Positions 1 to 11,000 of a stretch of DNA of 64,000 nt are shown in pieces. The number at the start of each line of letters is the position of its first letter. The first letter of the stretch is position 1. The notes beneath the pieces were generated by a model. It worked only from the letters and a program-made list of their open reading frames with translations, was not told where the DNA came from and made no database searches. Source of the stretch: Sipunculus nudus (taxonomy: Eukaryota; Annelida; Sipuncula; Golfingiida; Sipunculidae). The position numbers and the translations under genes were made by a program. The stretch covers positions 76,635,891-76,699,890 of the forward strand of contig CM049317.1 in NCBI GenBank assembly GCA_026874595.1. Direction: 5' to 3'.

Positions 1-612
1 TGTATGTGGCAACACCAGTCTTGTGTACAAGAAAGCCATCAACGATGCATGGACAAATCAAAATGTCAGGCCAATACATCAAACTTCTCTTGAGTCAGGA
101 GCACTGGGCTGACCAAGCTCAGATAAGGCAGGAAATTGCCCTGAGTGAACCAGAACAAATTGCTAGTTGCAGCTACTTCACTGAGTGAACTCTTGACCTG
201 TGCCTGGCTGTACTGAGTGAACTCTAGACCTATTGCCTTATCTGATACAGCTGCAAAAGCTATCAATAGATCCGGTGCAGTCCTTTCATTGTAAAGGTCC
301 AATTATTCTACCAAAAAAATCATTTAAGTATACTTGAACAAAGGCCTCCTAAGAATCATTTTTGTGCAACGTTACAGAAGTTGAAACAACAGTTTTTCAG
401 AAGACTTCTGCAGCCCTCAGTTTGAAATGGGCTTACTAATGGCCACACGACCGATTTAGCTTTCTATGACTCTAACAAAAATCAACTTTTCCAAGATATT
501 CTTATACAGCTGAAGGAACCCAACCCTAGTATAATTTTTGTAAAAAAATGACCAAACAGCTTAACAATTTCATCATAAAACATTTTTAAGCTGAAAGGGG
601 CTTGAATTAGGT
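1..612. other. AT-rich non-coding stretch, no gene recognised
   Basis: No reading frame here looks like a protein; frames on both strands are short and lack recognisable domains. The only local structure is a small imperfect direct repeat at about 180-204 and 213-238, beginning ACTGAGTGAACTCT. This could be the edge of an intron or intergenic DNA of a gene outside the window. Confidence 0.4.
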
Positions 613-1560
613 TTAAAAACAGGTTGATGTAGGTAGCACAAAAAAAACTGCAATTTTAATATGAGTCAAGTGACCAACATCTGCACAAAACTTGGTGATG
701 CTAGCTCCTGTTGTTTCAGAGATTTTTATGTTAGTATTCTTATGTGGCCAAATGGCTAAGTTCAAATTCCTGAAACTTGGCCAAAATTCATCAACCCTAA
801 ACCATATGACAAACTTACGACAGCTAGTCTCTGGGATCATTGCTGTAAAATATTGAACAATTTGGCTGAATAATTTCAGAGAAAGAAGTTTTGCAAAGGT
901 TTTTTTTAGATTTTTCCTTTTAAAATTTTTAGGTAATGCAAGCAGTGCCATCAAAAGCTCAATACTATAACATTTGATATATGACAGATTTTTGCATAAC
1001 ATATTTGGATGCTAGCCCCCATTATTCCTCACAAATTATGGGTTGATGTACTGATATCTGATGACACCCGTACATGAAAAGTTGATGCTTGTGGCACCAG
1101 TGCCACACCACCAATACCTCAAATATGAGTCCTGTAACCAACATTTGCATTAAATTTGGTTTGTCAGCTGTTTCTGATATTGTATTTTATTATTTTAAGT
1201 ATACACCCTTTTTTGGCCAAATGACTAAGTTTTGCTTCTGTAACTCAGCCAAAATTCACCGAACAGGAACCATTTGAAACTGGAACTCGAGAGAGATTGA
1301 TTCAGAGATTATTTCTGTGAAATAATGAATAACTAAGCTTGACATTTTCAGAGAAGAAGTTTTTTTAAAGGTTTTAAAGCTTTTTCCCTATAAAGTCTAT
1401 ATAAATGCAGACAACAAAAAAATAACAAAATCCAAATGAGTTTTTTAGATGACTGATTTTTTTGCATAAAATTTGGTGATGCTAGCTCCTGCTGTTTTTT
1501 AGATAGTATGGGTTAACGTACGGACAATGCCACACCAATGCATAAGTTCACAGGTTTGCT
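613..1560. repeat. Degenerate ~480-bp repeat, two long copies plus fragments
   Basis: Two diverged copies can be aligned by eye, about 680-940 and 1158-1410. Both run through a TTTTTGGCCAAATG-like segment, a GCCAAAATTCA segment, a TTTCAGAGAA(G)AAGTTTT segment and a T-rich end. The phrase TTGGTGATGCTAGCTCCTG occurs at about 692 and again at about 1472, and a decayed relative lies at about 990-1020. The copies are too diverged to be a recent duplication and carry no open frame. They look like old dispersed or tandem repeat remnants. Confidence 0.55.
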
Positions 1561-1960
1561 AATAATAAAGTGATTCAGATGGCACCCCTGGTGTCATATA
1601 CTGGACATAACTATCTAAAACCAACAAGGCAACATGCAAAGCAAATTTCAGTTCAATCACTGTATGAACTACTGGGAAAGAATGCTTTGCGCCTTGTATA
1701 CATATGAAAGGAATTTGTGTGTCTGAGTGCTCAAAATCATGATTTGCCACATAGCTTAAGAAATAGTGACAATGGTGATCTAATTTTTCACTGAAGGAGA
1801 TGTACCCCTTGACCTCCAAGGATGATAAGTTTTAAGGTTAAACAGTAAACTAGAATATGGGTAGTCACCTAGCGACTACGTGTATCCGCCTAAATCAGAG
1901 TGGAATGGGTGAAGTGAGGCATGGATTGATGGGCAAGGGGAAATAAGAGTGTTGCATATT
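1561..1960. other. Non-coding stretch, nothing recognised
   Basis: A minus-strand frame of 86 codons covers about 1559-1819 but shows no recognisable motif, no splice context and no similarity I can name. I treat it as chance. No RNA gene or clear repeat is visible. Confidence 0.35.
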
Positions 1961-1961
1961 A

Positions 1962-3365
1962 GCATGGATGTCTGCAGCCAAATTGTGTATGTAGGTTGCC
2001 CCCCCTACCACAAAATCCAGAGAGCCGTCCAAGTTGTATACATATGCAAAATTTAAGGCAGATAAGTCAAACCACTACATGTATATGAGTGATTTTAGCC
2101 AGTGGCAGACAAACAGATGGACGCGGAGCAAAATGGTTGCAGGTGATGCCATTGCGTATGATAAAGAGCTATGTGAGAACTATACACATGCAAAACTTTG
2201 GCCCAATCGGTCAAACGGTTCCCAAGATATGAGCTTGGATGTCTGCTGCATAAACTAGAATGCAGGTGGCGCCACCTGTCATAAAATCAAGAGAGCTGTC
2301 GGGGATGTATAAACCTGCAAAATTTTAGGCAGATATGTCAAACCACTGCCGAGATATGAGTGATTTTATCCCATGGCAGACAAACAGACAGGAGCTGTGC
2401 AAAAATTGCTGCAGGTGGCGCCACCAGTTTTGCATATGATGAAGAGCTATGTGAGTTCTATACACATGCAAAATTTTGGCCCAATCGGTCAAACGGTTCC
2501 CGAGATATGAGCTTGGATGTCTGCAGCGTAAACGTGAATGTAGGTGGCGCCACCTGTCATAAAATCAGAAAAGCTATCCAGGATGTATACGCATGCCGAA
2601 TTTCAGGTGAATTAGTCAAGTCACTGCAGAGATATGAGTGATTTTAACCCAAGGCAGACGAACAGATGGACACTGTGCAAACATGGTTGCAGGTGGCTCC
2701 ACCATTTTTTGTGTATGTTATAAAGCTCTCCAAGGGCTACATTTGTGCAAAATAATTTTCCTGATCGGTCAAATGGTTCCCGAGATATAAGCTTGAATGT
2801 CTGCAGCGTAAACGTGAATGTAGGTGGCGCCACCTGTCATAAAATCAGAAAAGCTATCCAGGATGTTTACGCATGCCTAATTTCAGGTAAATTAGTCTAG
2901 TCACCGCAGAGATATGAGTGATTTTAACCCAAGGCAGACGAACAGATGGACACTGTGCAAACATGGTTGCAGGTGGCGCCACTATTTTTTGTGTATGTTA
3001 TAAAGCTCTCCAAGGGCTACATTTGTGCAAAATATTTTCCTGATCGGTCAAACGGTTCCAGAGATATAAGCTTGGATGTCTGCAGCGTAAACGTGAATGT
3101 AGGTGGCGCAACCTGTCATAAAAATCAGAAAAGCTATCCAGGATGTATACCCATGCCGAATTTCAGGTGAATTAGTCAAGTCACTGCAGAGATATGAGTG
3201 ATTTTTACCCAAGGCAGACGAACAGATGGACACTGTGTAAACATGGTGCAGGTGGCGCCACCATTTTTTGTGTATGTTATAAAGCTCTCCAAGGGTTATA
3301 TTTGTGCAAAAAAATTTTCCTGATCTGTCAAACGGTTCCCGAGATATGTGGGTTTATGTGTGGAA
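1962..3365 (+). repeat. ~279-bp tandem repeat, about five units, each a diverged dimer of ~140 bp
   Basis: The phrase GGATGTCTGC(A/T)GC recurs with its CTGC at 1972, 2243, 2521, 2801 and 3080, giving a period of 271-280 bp. Within a unit the two halves are homologous: both run from a GGTGGCGCCACC palindrome through GAGCT, TGCAAAATTTT, GTCAAAC and GAGATATGAG. The array is therefore a two-tier repeat built from a ~140-bp ancestor. Units differ by scattered substitutions and small indels. Frames of 60-93 codons inside it are by-products of the repeat and lack domains. The array ends in the dispersed-repeat-like segment after 3,340. Confidence 0.85.
2264..2277. repeat. 14-bp perfect palindrome AGGTGGCGCCACCT (example site)
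   Basis: This is one instance of the palindrome that marks each half-unit of the 279-bp array. Its 12-bp core recurs exactly at 2414-2425, 2543-2554 and 2823-2834, with variants near 2691, 2971 and 3251. Its conservation against a more diverged background suggests either a functional site or a preferred recombination or insertion point. That is inference. Confidence 0.8.
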
Positions 3366-3660
3366 ACAGACGCACAAACGGACGCAGAGCGCAGAGGAAA
3401 GGTCAGAGGTCAAAACAAAATCAGGGCGCAGCAGTTCACATGTGACCCGAACATAATCCTGGGTTTCGTAAAATTCCGCCCAACGGTTACGGAGGAGTTC
3501 TCCGGACACCTACGCCGCGGCGGCGGCGGCGTGCAGCTGAAAACATAGTATCCGCAAAACTCTGTTTTCATGGATACAATAACTTGTGCCCTGTTAACAG
3601 AAATGTGCCCCACCACCAAGGCATTGGACAAAAGGTTATCACTATAGCTCATAAGACGTT
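3366..3660. repeat. GC-rich dispersed-repeat-like segment with (CGG)n run
   Basis: The composition changes sharply here: an ACGCACAAACGGACGC-like stretch, then a GC-rich segment with a short CGG run at about 3512-3530. Overlapping frames of 66-83 codons exist on both strands but depend on the low-complexity run and show no domain. It directly abuts the 279-bp array and may be the tail of the same repeat family. Confidence 0.4.
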
Positions 3661-4400
3661 GAGTAAGCTAAGCTATAAATTAAGTATTGGTATTTGATAT
3701 GCTCTAAATAGAATTACTCATTTTACGTTAGAAAAATGAAAATATCAATTAAAGTACCAACTGATATTTTTTAGTGTCTTAAATTTCATCTGATTATACA
3801 AAAATTATTAAGTTTAAATTTCAATCTTAAGTTTATAAAATTGGTATCTGTAGTTCATACACATGCTTTCATAATTTTATGATTGTATAAATGCTGGGTC
3901 TGTAAATGAAAAGCTCATGGTGCACATACCTGATTTCACCTTTGTATGGCCCAATCTGACGAGACTTTCTCTACAGGTAATCCTACATTTTGGTCACACT
4001 CCTCTCCTGTATGTGCGGGTGGTAACTGGTGAATCATGTCAGTGAAGACCAACCGTGGCTTTCATGCAAACTGACCATGAATATTTAGCACAGAATCTTT
4101 CCATCTTGGATGAGAGAATAGAGATGGACTGAGATCCATCCATTTTTCATGATATTTGAAGCAATTCAGAGTTTCCCTTTTATGCTGTTAAACATCCAGT
4201 ATGATCAGCCTACACCCCTGCTGTCATTGCTCAAATGAGTGCCTGACTTCCCAGCCTGTCAGAGCTGGGTGTGGTGCTGTTCTAATTTACAAACGGTTGA
4301 GAAGCCAAGCCATCTCTAACCCCCAAATCCCCTTAACTGTGGGCTGTGTGTACTGTCCAGACTTGTACTCCATAGTGTGTGCTCATCTGTTGACAAGAAG
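3661..4400. other. AT-rich non-coding stretch, nothing recognised
   Basis: No convincing frame, RNA gene or repeat is seen. A plus-strand frame of 67 codons at 4201-4404 has no recognisable motif. It stops just before the poly-G run. Confidence 0.35.
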
Positions 4401-4403
4401 ATA

Positions 4404-4415
4404 GGGGGGGGGGGG
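4404..4415 (+). repeat. Poly-G run of 12
   Basis: An uninterrupted homopolymer of twelve G bases. Comparable runs lie at about 19095-19107 (G), 20045-20061 (17 C) and 21679-21694 (16 G). They recur only in the unique part of the window, not in the satellite. Confidence 0.9.
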
Positions 4416-4940
4416 ATGTGACAGAGTAGCAGAGATAGCATAAAGTCACATTCACTTATGTACAGTGATTTTGCTTTCCAGGTGTATTTATTAAAACATG
4501 TGTAAAGTTACTATATATATATACCCCCTTTTTTAGGCCAAAGCCATATATTCATATATCCAAGACTGGCAGTTATTTTAAACAAAGCAAGTTTAGTGAG
4601 CCCATGTGTCATGATGCTCAGCTCCCATGTGTGACCTCTGAGCAAATATTACAAACATTTAGACTAAAAGGAGATAATGTTAGCCAATAAAGTCATTGGT
4701 CATGGGGATTAATGGATACAATATGATCCCATGTTTACAGACAGGTGGCAGTTCCTTCAGCCCCTTGAAGGACATAAAAAAAAGAGGATTTTTATATATA
4801 ATTTTAAAACTTAACTTCACTTGAGCAATAAACTTTAATTCAGAGTTACTGAGTTAGACTTGCTTTATAACAGACTGAACACCTAATTCTGTCATGTTTA
4901 TTCTAAATTGCTTAAACTGTATTGGCCTTTACAATCAGGA

Positions 4941-4989
4941 GGAGTGGAAATAAGCATTCCTTACGTATTTTAGTAAGTATTTCCACTCC
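4941..4989. repeat. Perfect 12-bp inverted repeat with nested inner stem
   Basis: GGAGTGGAAATA at 4941-4952 is the exact reverse complement of TATTTCCACTCC at 4978-4989. Inside the 25-nt spacer, CTTAC (4960-4964) pairs with GTAAG (4973-4977), directly abutting the outer right arm. The transcript of either strand could fold into a hairpin with one asymmetric 7-nt bulge. No flanking target duplication was seen, so this may be a structured RNA element or a chance or transposon-derived foldback. Confidence 0.7.
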
Positions 4990-5535
4990 CAGGCCTGCCT
5001 TATTTCGCGCGAGTCGAATCCAGTCTACATTTCCATTTGGCCAAGATGGGTCTAACCTGGCTGAAAGCATCTAATAATTGACATAAGCCATGAAAGGTTA
5101 TTAAACAACTAAAACTGAAGCATATTCAGTCCTGTCCTTAATCTGTAGACTTCATATACTTGCTGTATCTTGTCATTTCAACCAACGTATCGATCCATCA
5201 CTGTTTACGCCTTGCTGTGTTGAATTCCCTTGGGCACAAACTACGCAAACAATCCAAAGAGGGTGACTTTAGCAGGGGCGGCAGCCCCCAATTCATTAAT
5301 TCCTGTTGTGTTTTACTGCGTCTTCTCTCTCTTCTGCTTTTTATTTTGCTTCTTATTCTCATTTACCATTCAAGAATACTAGCTGGATGGATATATGTTA
5401 ATATATGTACCATTATTCACCTGGGAGGATCCATTCCTGAAGCACGGTGACCTCTGGTGGACATTTGCAAGGTTATTCAGTCACGAGAGTTTGAATAGAC
5501 TTAAATATTCTGGCTTTCCTCTTGCCTGCAACTTG
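4990..5535. other. Non-coding stretch, nothing recognised
   Basis: Plus-strand frames of 96 and 100 codons overlap here but have low-complexity leucine-rich translations from T-rich DNA and no domains. A site at 5446-5460 (minus) matches the CTCF consensus at 14 of 15 positions and is listed separately. Confidence 0.35.
5446..5460 (-). promoter_or_regulatory. CTCF-like motif, one mismatch
   Basis: The minus strand reads CCACCAGAGGTCACC, which fits the consensus CCASYAGRKGGCRSY except for T at position 11. A nearly identical site lies at 12666-12680 and a perfect one at 18728-18742. A lone one-mismatch site would mean little; the set is why it is listed. Confidence 0.35.
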
Positions 5536-5541
5536 CCTTTA

Positions 5542-5596
5542 TGGCACAGTTGGTTACGCAAATGGCTTCTGGGTGTGCAGTCAGTGGTTCAAATCC
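5542..5596 (+). repeat. tRNA-like Pol III promoter pair (possible SINE head)
   Basis: TGGCACAGTTGG at 5542-5553 fits the tRNA A-box consensus TRGYNNARNNGG exactly, and GGTTCAAATCC at 5586-5596 fits the B-box. Their spacing, 44 bp start to start, is normal for tRNA-derived promoters. I could not fold the surrounding bases into a good cloverleaf, because the T-stem and acceptor stem are poorly paired. This is therefore more likely a tRNA-derived SINE head or a tRNA relic than a working tRNA gene. The SINE body and tail cannot be delimited. Confidence 0.5.
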
Positions 5597-6550
5597 GGTT
5601 TTGTTGTCACATTTTTGTGTTTTCTCAATGTACTATAGTCCATTCCACCACCCCTGTCCACCTGTCCACCTGTTTTCTCACGATTATACTTTTGTGAGTC
5701 AAAGAGCACCAAAACATTTTGCCCATAGTGCAGAAAGAGGAAAATGCATAATCAATTATCATGGAAATAATTTTTTATGAAACTTTTATGAAATCTTCTT
5801 GTTAACATTTTAAAACCATTTTATAGGTAACTAGTTTATTCAGAAACAACATCTTGCCATCAATCTATGAAATGTACATGACACGGAATAGTGTTGACGT
5901 CATAATAAACGTGACAAGAGGTACCCATATTCAGGGGACCAACTTGACTAATCAAGAGCTGCTGAACCTATTTACAGTGAGACTTGTATTCTCCTCATGC
6001 ACACTCTTCTTTTAACATTACGTCATATTACTTCATATCCATATCCAAGGAGGATAAATAATGGTGGGACACCATGAACCACGGATATATAATGGACATG
6101 TACCAGGCCGTAAAGTGAATAATATTTATATAAATATAAATATCGCATTTTTCTCTTTCTGCAACGGGTGCAAGTTTTGTTTGGCAAGTTTGTATTGTGT
6201 GGAGATGACTGCAAAAAGTCAGGTGGACCTGGGTGTTGGAACAGACTGTTACTTATATATAACTTAGTATAATTATTCACATAATATTATTATTATAAAT
6301 TATAAAACCAATGTTACCAGGTTACACAGCGAAAGTCACTGCACACAGGATGTAACACAGAACAAGTAATCACTACAAGAAATTAAATTGATTTTCCCCA
6401 CATTCTCTAATGTAGACCGGATTCTATACTCGCTACTTAAAGTTAAAATCGAGGACTTGACCACTTGACATGTCAACTGTCACACAGAATCGACCAAACT
6501 GTCGACATTGCGTGATTGAAACGTGTATAGACAAATATTTAACCTTACAT
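5597..6550. other. AT-rich non-coding stretch, nothing recognised
   Basis: Both strands have only short frames with tyrosine-, isoleucine- or leucine-rich translations typical of AT-rich DNA. If the minus-strand donor at 6555-6560 is real, this is probably intron. Confidence 0.35.
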
Positions 6551-6560
6551 ATTAACTTAC

Positions 6561-6700
6561 CTGTCTCTATCAAGTAACTGTAGTGTGTTTTGTCCCAGTA
6601 ATGGTGATAAAATTGTGATTTTCGTCAGTTCTATCTCTCGGTTGTCATCCGTTTGGTAGATTTACATCTCACTTATGATAATTCTCATGTGACGTGACGT
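6561..6700 (-). other. Candidate minus-strand 5' non-coding exon ending in a strong splice donor
   Basis: On the minus strand the sequence ...GAGACAG is followed by GTAAGT (6560 down to 6555), a consensus-perfect 5' splice site. Upstream of it lies the promoter-like cluster at 6690-6760. ATG triplets in the candidate exon open only very short frames, so it would be a 5' UTR exon. I could not find a convincing downstream coding exon at lower coordinates, so the gene, if real, would run leftward through or beyond the window edge. The transcription start is a guess. Confidence 0.35.
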
Positions 6701-6783
6701 CTACACTTCCGGCATAGAGTGACATCTGTCGGTGGATAAAGGACGTAGACTATTGGACCGCCATCTGTCCTGTATGGTATAAA
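6690..6783. promoter_or_regulatory. Promoter-like cluster: CRE, ETS, CCAAT and TATA-like motifs
   Basis: Within about 95 bp there are TGACGTGACGTC (6690-6701, CRE-like), ACTTCCGG (6705-6712, ETS core), ATTGG (6752-6756, a CCAAT box on the minus strand), CCGCCATCTGTCC (minus strand AGATGGCGG, YY1-like) and TATAAA (6778-6783, plus strand). This combination is typical of animal housekeeping or bidirectional promoters. The strong minus donor at 6560 supports minus-strand use. The plus side has only a TATA box and no convincing coding exon. Confidence 0.4.
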
Positions 6784-7549
6784 CTATTTTACAGCAGCCT
6801 GTTCGTGAAGACGAGACCGACCTATTCTACAGCAGTCTTTGTCATGTTTTACACCCTATCAATTGGAAAATATATCTGCTCTGTTTCCGGCACATTTCTC
6901 ATATTTCTCTAGCACCCATAACATTTTACTTCATAATCCACTCAAGAAAATCATGGTATATGTGATAAGTTTACCAGTTATTAATTTGTTTCCATTGGAA
7001 GCTCTAGATAGCACCACCGCGCAGATCAATAATAGAATTTTAATAACATTTCTTGACTTCCAAACCTACACAAAATCGTTTTCAAAAATTCTAGGGACAC
7101 CGTTTCGTCAGTGTTACCTAGTTGGCGCCACTGCTGGACCATAATTTATTTAATTTAACTTTTGATATAAATATAACTGAGTATAAAGAACAAGGGTGCA
7201 AGACAAAAAAAGTTTAATACTCCTGCTAAAGGATAACCTACAATCACTCTCAATATTAAGTGTAAAGATGTATAAAATTAAAAAAAAATACAAATGGCGT
7301 CTACCTTCTTCTCCAGCATGGTTACAAAGGTAACCGAATATCGTGACAATTAGTCAAGAGATTCCTGTGAAACCTTGCCTCTTAGATGTGTTTTAACTAT
7401 TTACAGTCTAAACTTCAGAGATGCTGAAACTTGAAGGTTTTATTTCGTCAAATTATTTAAAGAAATTTGGTCACGCAATCCCCTTTACCATAATGACCCA
7501 TCAGGACTTCACAGTCTGTCAAGTTTGAATTTCCCAGGTTTGCGTACTA
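6784..7549. other. Non-coding stretch left of the retrotransposon
   Basis: A 101-codon plus frame at 6839-7144 begins with TTG and has no recognisable motif; its first ATG opens only 22 codons in another frame. I see no gene. The region forms the left flank of the LTR element insertion. Confidence 0.35.
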
Positions 7550-7554
7550 ATTAT
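7550..7554. repeat. Left target-site duplication ATTAT
   Basis: ATTAT immediately precedes the TG of the left LTR and is repeated exactly at 12468-12472 after the CA of the right LTR. A 5-bp duplication is normal for Ty3/gypsy integrases. Confidence 0.93.
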
Positions 7555-7693
7555 TGTTTCAACAACACGTGCGGCTGTGAACAACGCTTTACTAGACAAC
7601 AAGCACAAAAGTGTGACGTAGCACACTGGCATGTGTACACATAAAATATCGGACCCGTGACATAGTGAACTCGTAACTTATCATCTCGTAACA
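7555..7693 (-). repeat. 3' LTR (left copy), 139 bp
   Basis: It begins TGTT and ends AACA, the canonical TG...CA ends. It matches 12329-12467 at 138 of 139 positions. It holds a CACGTG E-box (7566-7571 in this copy) and a TGACGTA CRE-like site, candidate parts of the element promoter. No AATAAA is visible inside it. Confidence 0.95.
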
Positions 7694-7706
7694 TCTCCCT
7701 TTCTTT
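7694..7706 (-). other. Polypurine tract (plus-strand DNA primer site)
   Basis: The minus strand reads AAAGAAAGGGAGA directly abutting the 3' LTR. This is the expected place and composition for the purine primer of plus-strand synthesis in LTR retroelements. Confidence 0.85.
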
Positions 7707-8043
7707 GAAGAAAAGAAAAGAGTTCTTGGTAATCAGTCCAACAGATATTATGTGGGAGATACTTAGCACGCAAAGTTACTCTAACTTAAGAAATAATAAT
7801 CGCACGACTGTTGCTTGGTAGCAGCATACAAATACGAATTTGCAGTCTCTGGAAATAATTTGCAATGTTATGTAGTTGCACTCTGCTGTAATGTCTTGCG
7901 ATTAACTATTGTTAATGTTACCATATATAGGATGCTGAGTTCTTAATCACTTGTTATCATTCTGTGAGCATAAAATGAATGAATGTAATTACTTGAATCT
8001 GATCATTAAATAAAGCTTACAAAGTTCTTAGATAATGATAATC
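7707..8043 (-). other. 3' non-coding tail of the retrotransposon
   Basis: About 337 bp between the gag-pol stop and the polypurine tract. No env-like or accessory frame is visible on the element strand. Confidence 0.7.
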
Positions 8044-11000
8044 TTAACTGGGCACAAAATCTTTGGTATATCTGGCAGGTGGCTTGATCACTCTGGTCCT
8101 GGTTCGGCGTCTGTTGTCCACCAGCGCACCATCAGTTGTTGTAGTATTGTCTCCATTATCCTGAGAATTAACTGGTATAACATCATTCGGTGTTGTGCGT
8201 GTTTGAGCCAGCGAGTCATCAGCAGTGACGTTTTGTGCAGGATTGGTTATATGCGTGTCTGAATCATTGTTGGGCTGCTCACCTGTTTGATGCATTTCGG
8301 TATCTTGGTCTGGTATAGTTGTGGTTTCGTGAGATGGCCTGATAAACCGTCTGTTACGTCTGTAGATTCTGCCATTTACATTCACAAGGTAAGAACGAGG
8401 AGCAACTTGTTGTAAACATATACCTGATTGCCATCTCTTGTCTCTATCACCTGGGAGTGGTTGCACACGAACTGGCTGACCATACAAAAGTTCTGGTAGT
8501 GGTCTAGCATTTCTGTCATAATGTAGTTTTGCCTTCTGGCGACGGAGTTTGATGTTTTCTATGACATCTCTTGCAACGGTTGGTTTTAACAGTTGCGCGT
8601 TAGTAGGAAGCAGTGTCCTAGTCCGACGAGAAAATAAACGTTGCACAGGACTGCTATTCATTCCTTCTGTAGGAGTGTTTCGCCAGTTTAGGACTGCTAT
8701 CAGTGGGTCTTGGTTGTGTTTGACCGCTTTCTTAAGAAGTTTCTTAGCTATCTTTACTGCAGCTTCAGTCTTTCCATTGGATTGACTATGATACGGCGAG
8801 GAAGTTTTGTGAGTGAATTCCCATTCCATGGAAAACTCTTTGAATTCTCGCGAATCAAATTGTGGGCCGTTGTCTGAGACAACATTATCAGGAATTCCAT
8901 GTCGGCAGAACTGTTCTTTTAAGAAGTCAATCACAGAAGTAGCACTTGTTTCTGCTAGTTCTTGGTATTCCCAGAAATCTGAGTAGAAATCGACCACAAT
9001 GACAAAATCCTTTCCCCTTAAGGTGAACAGGTCGACTCCTACCATACTCCAGGGATGTTCTGGTATTGCATATGTCATCAGTGGCTCCTTCTGTTGTTTT
9101 GCCTGATATTCATTGCATGTAGAGCATTTGCTTACATGATCTTTTACCTCACTGTTCATGCCAGGCCAGTAGATGACATCACGAGCTTTACGCAAGCAAG
9201 ATTCAACACCAAGGTGACTGGCGTGTATGCGAGTAAGCATTTCTGGATGCATAATCTTGGGAATGATTACTCTCATACCCTTGTAGAGAACTCCATTCTG
9301 GACAGATATCTCATCTCTGTATGACCAATACTCTCTGATGTTCTGTGGTGTGTTATTTATGTCATTTGGCCATCCAGAGAGAACAACATCCTTCAGAGTT
9401 TGTAGCTGATTGTCTTTCTTAGTACAATCTTGTATCTGTTTCAGTCTTGTGTCAGACACACGTAAATATTCTGCTTGATTTACCTGTTCTATTTGTTGGT
9501 CATGTATTTGCTCTGTGACAATTTCAAAGATCTGGTAATCCGGAGTTTCTGCATCTACAGATCTCTGAGGCAGGGCTGCTCTAGATAGACAATCTGCAAT
9601 GTACATCTCTTTGCCTTTCTTGAAACGAACAGCAAGCGTGTACTTCTGGAGGCGGAGCATCATTCGTTGAAGTCGCTTCGGTGCTGTTAATATCGACTTC
9701 TGGAATATGCTCTCCAACGGTTTGTGGTCGGATTCCACATGTACAACGTCTTTACCATGGATGTACTGGTTGAATCGCTCACATGCGAAGACGATAGCTA
9801 AGCACTCTTTTTCGATCTGAGCGTATCGTTGCTCAGTTTGAGATAACGATCGTGATGCATAGGCCACTGGTTGGCCCTCCTGTAGTAAGGTAGCACCCAG
9901 GCCAACTTCACTAGCATCACACTGGATCGTGACCGGTACATTCACATCATAATACCGCAAAACAGGATGTTCCGTTACAAGTTTCTTAATCGAGAGGAAC
10001 GCTTGCTCTTGGTGGCTTTGCCACATCCACAGAGAGTCTTTGTCAGTGAGCCGTCTTAACGGTTCGCAAACCTCAGAAAGCCGTGGTAGGAACTTTGACA
10101 GATAATTAACAAATCCCAGGAACCTCTGCACAGCCTGTACATTCTCTGGGCGTTTCATTTCGGTGATAGCTTTGATCTTTTCTGGATCGGGTTTGAGCCC
10201 TTCAGATGTCAATAAATGTCCAATGTATGGAACTGCTGTCATACGCAGACGCATCTTTTTCTTATTGAACTTTAAGCCAACTTGTCTGGCACGTTCAAGT
10301 AGGCCTATAAGATTGGAGTCATGGTCTGCTATGGCTTCTTCTACTGTATCTCCTGAACCCCAAACACATATGTCGTCGTGTATGACACCACATCCTGGCA
10401 GACCGACAATATGTTCACTTTGTCGTCTCTGATATTCCTCTGATGCTGGTTTGATTCCCATTGGCATTCTCATCCAGCGATATCTACCAAAGGGAGTCCA
10501 GAAAGTGGTTGCATAACTGCTTTCCTCGTCTAGTTTGATGTGCCAATAGCCGTCCTTGGCATCAAGTACGGAGAACACTTTTGCTTTGGACAGATTAGGA
10601 AGTATGTCCTCAATTGTCGGCATAGGGTAGTGGGGACGCTTTAATGCCTTATTCAAATTTCTGGGGTCTATACAGATCCTCAACTTTCCTGAAGCTTTTC
10701 TGACAGCGACCATATTGCTAATCCAGTCCGTCGGAGTGGTAACCTTTGAGATTACACCATCCCTTTCTAAGTCATCAAGCTTTTTCTTCAACTCTGCTTT
10801 AAGTGGAACTGGCACCCGTCTGGGTTGTTGCTGAACTGGTTGAACAGATTTGTCAATTTCAAGATGTAGCTCACCCGGAAACAGTCCTAGCCCCTGGAAC
10901 ACATCACCATAATCTTTGAATATGCGATCAGACTTTAATGGCTCATGTTTTCTATCAGAAATGTGGCTGACACTGTCTATTGGTACATTTACAGTTAAAA

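Noticed and set aside
5535-5620. Functional tRNA gene
   Set aside because: A and B boxes fit, but acceptor and T stems do not pair well and no clean anticodon arm could be drawn.
6839-7144. 101-codon plus-strand frame
   Set aside because: It begins with TTG; the real ATG at 6844 is in another frame and stops after 22 codons. No motif.
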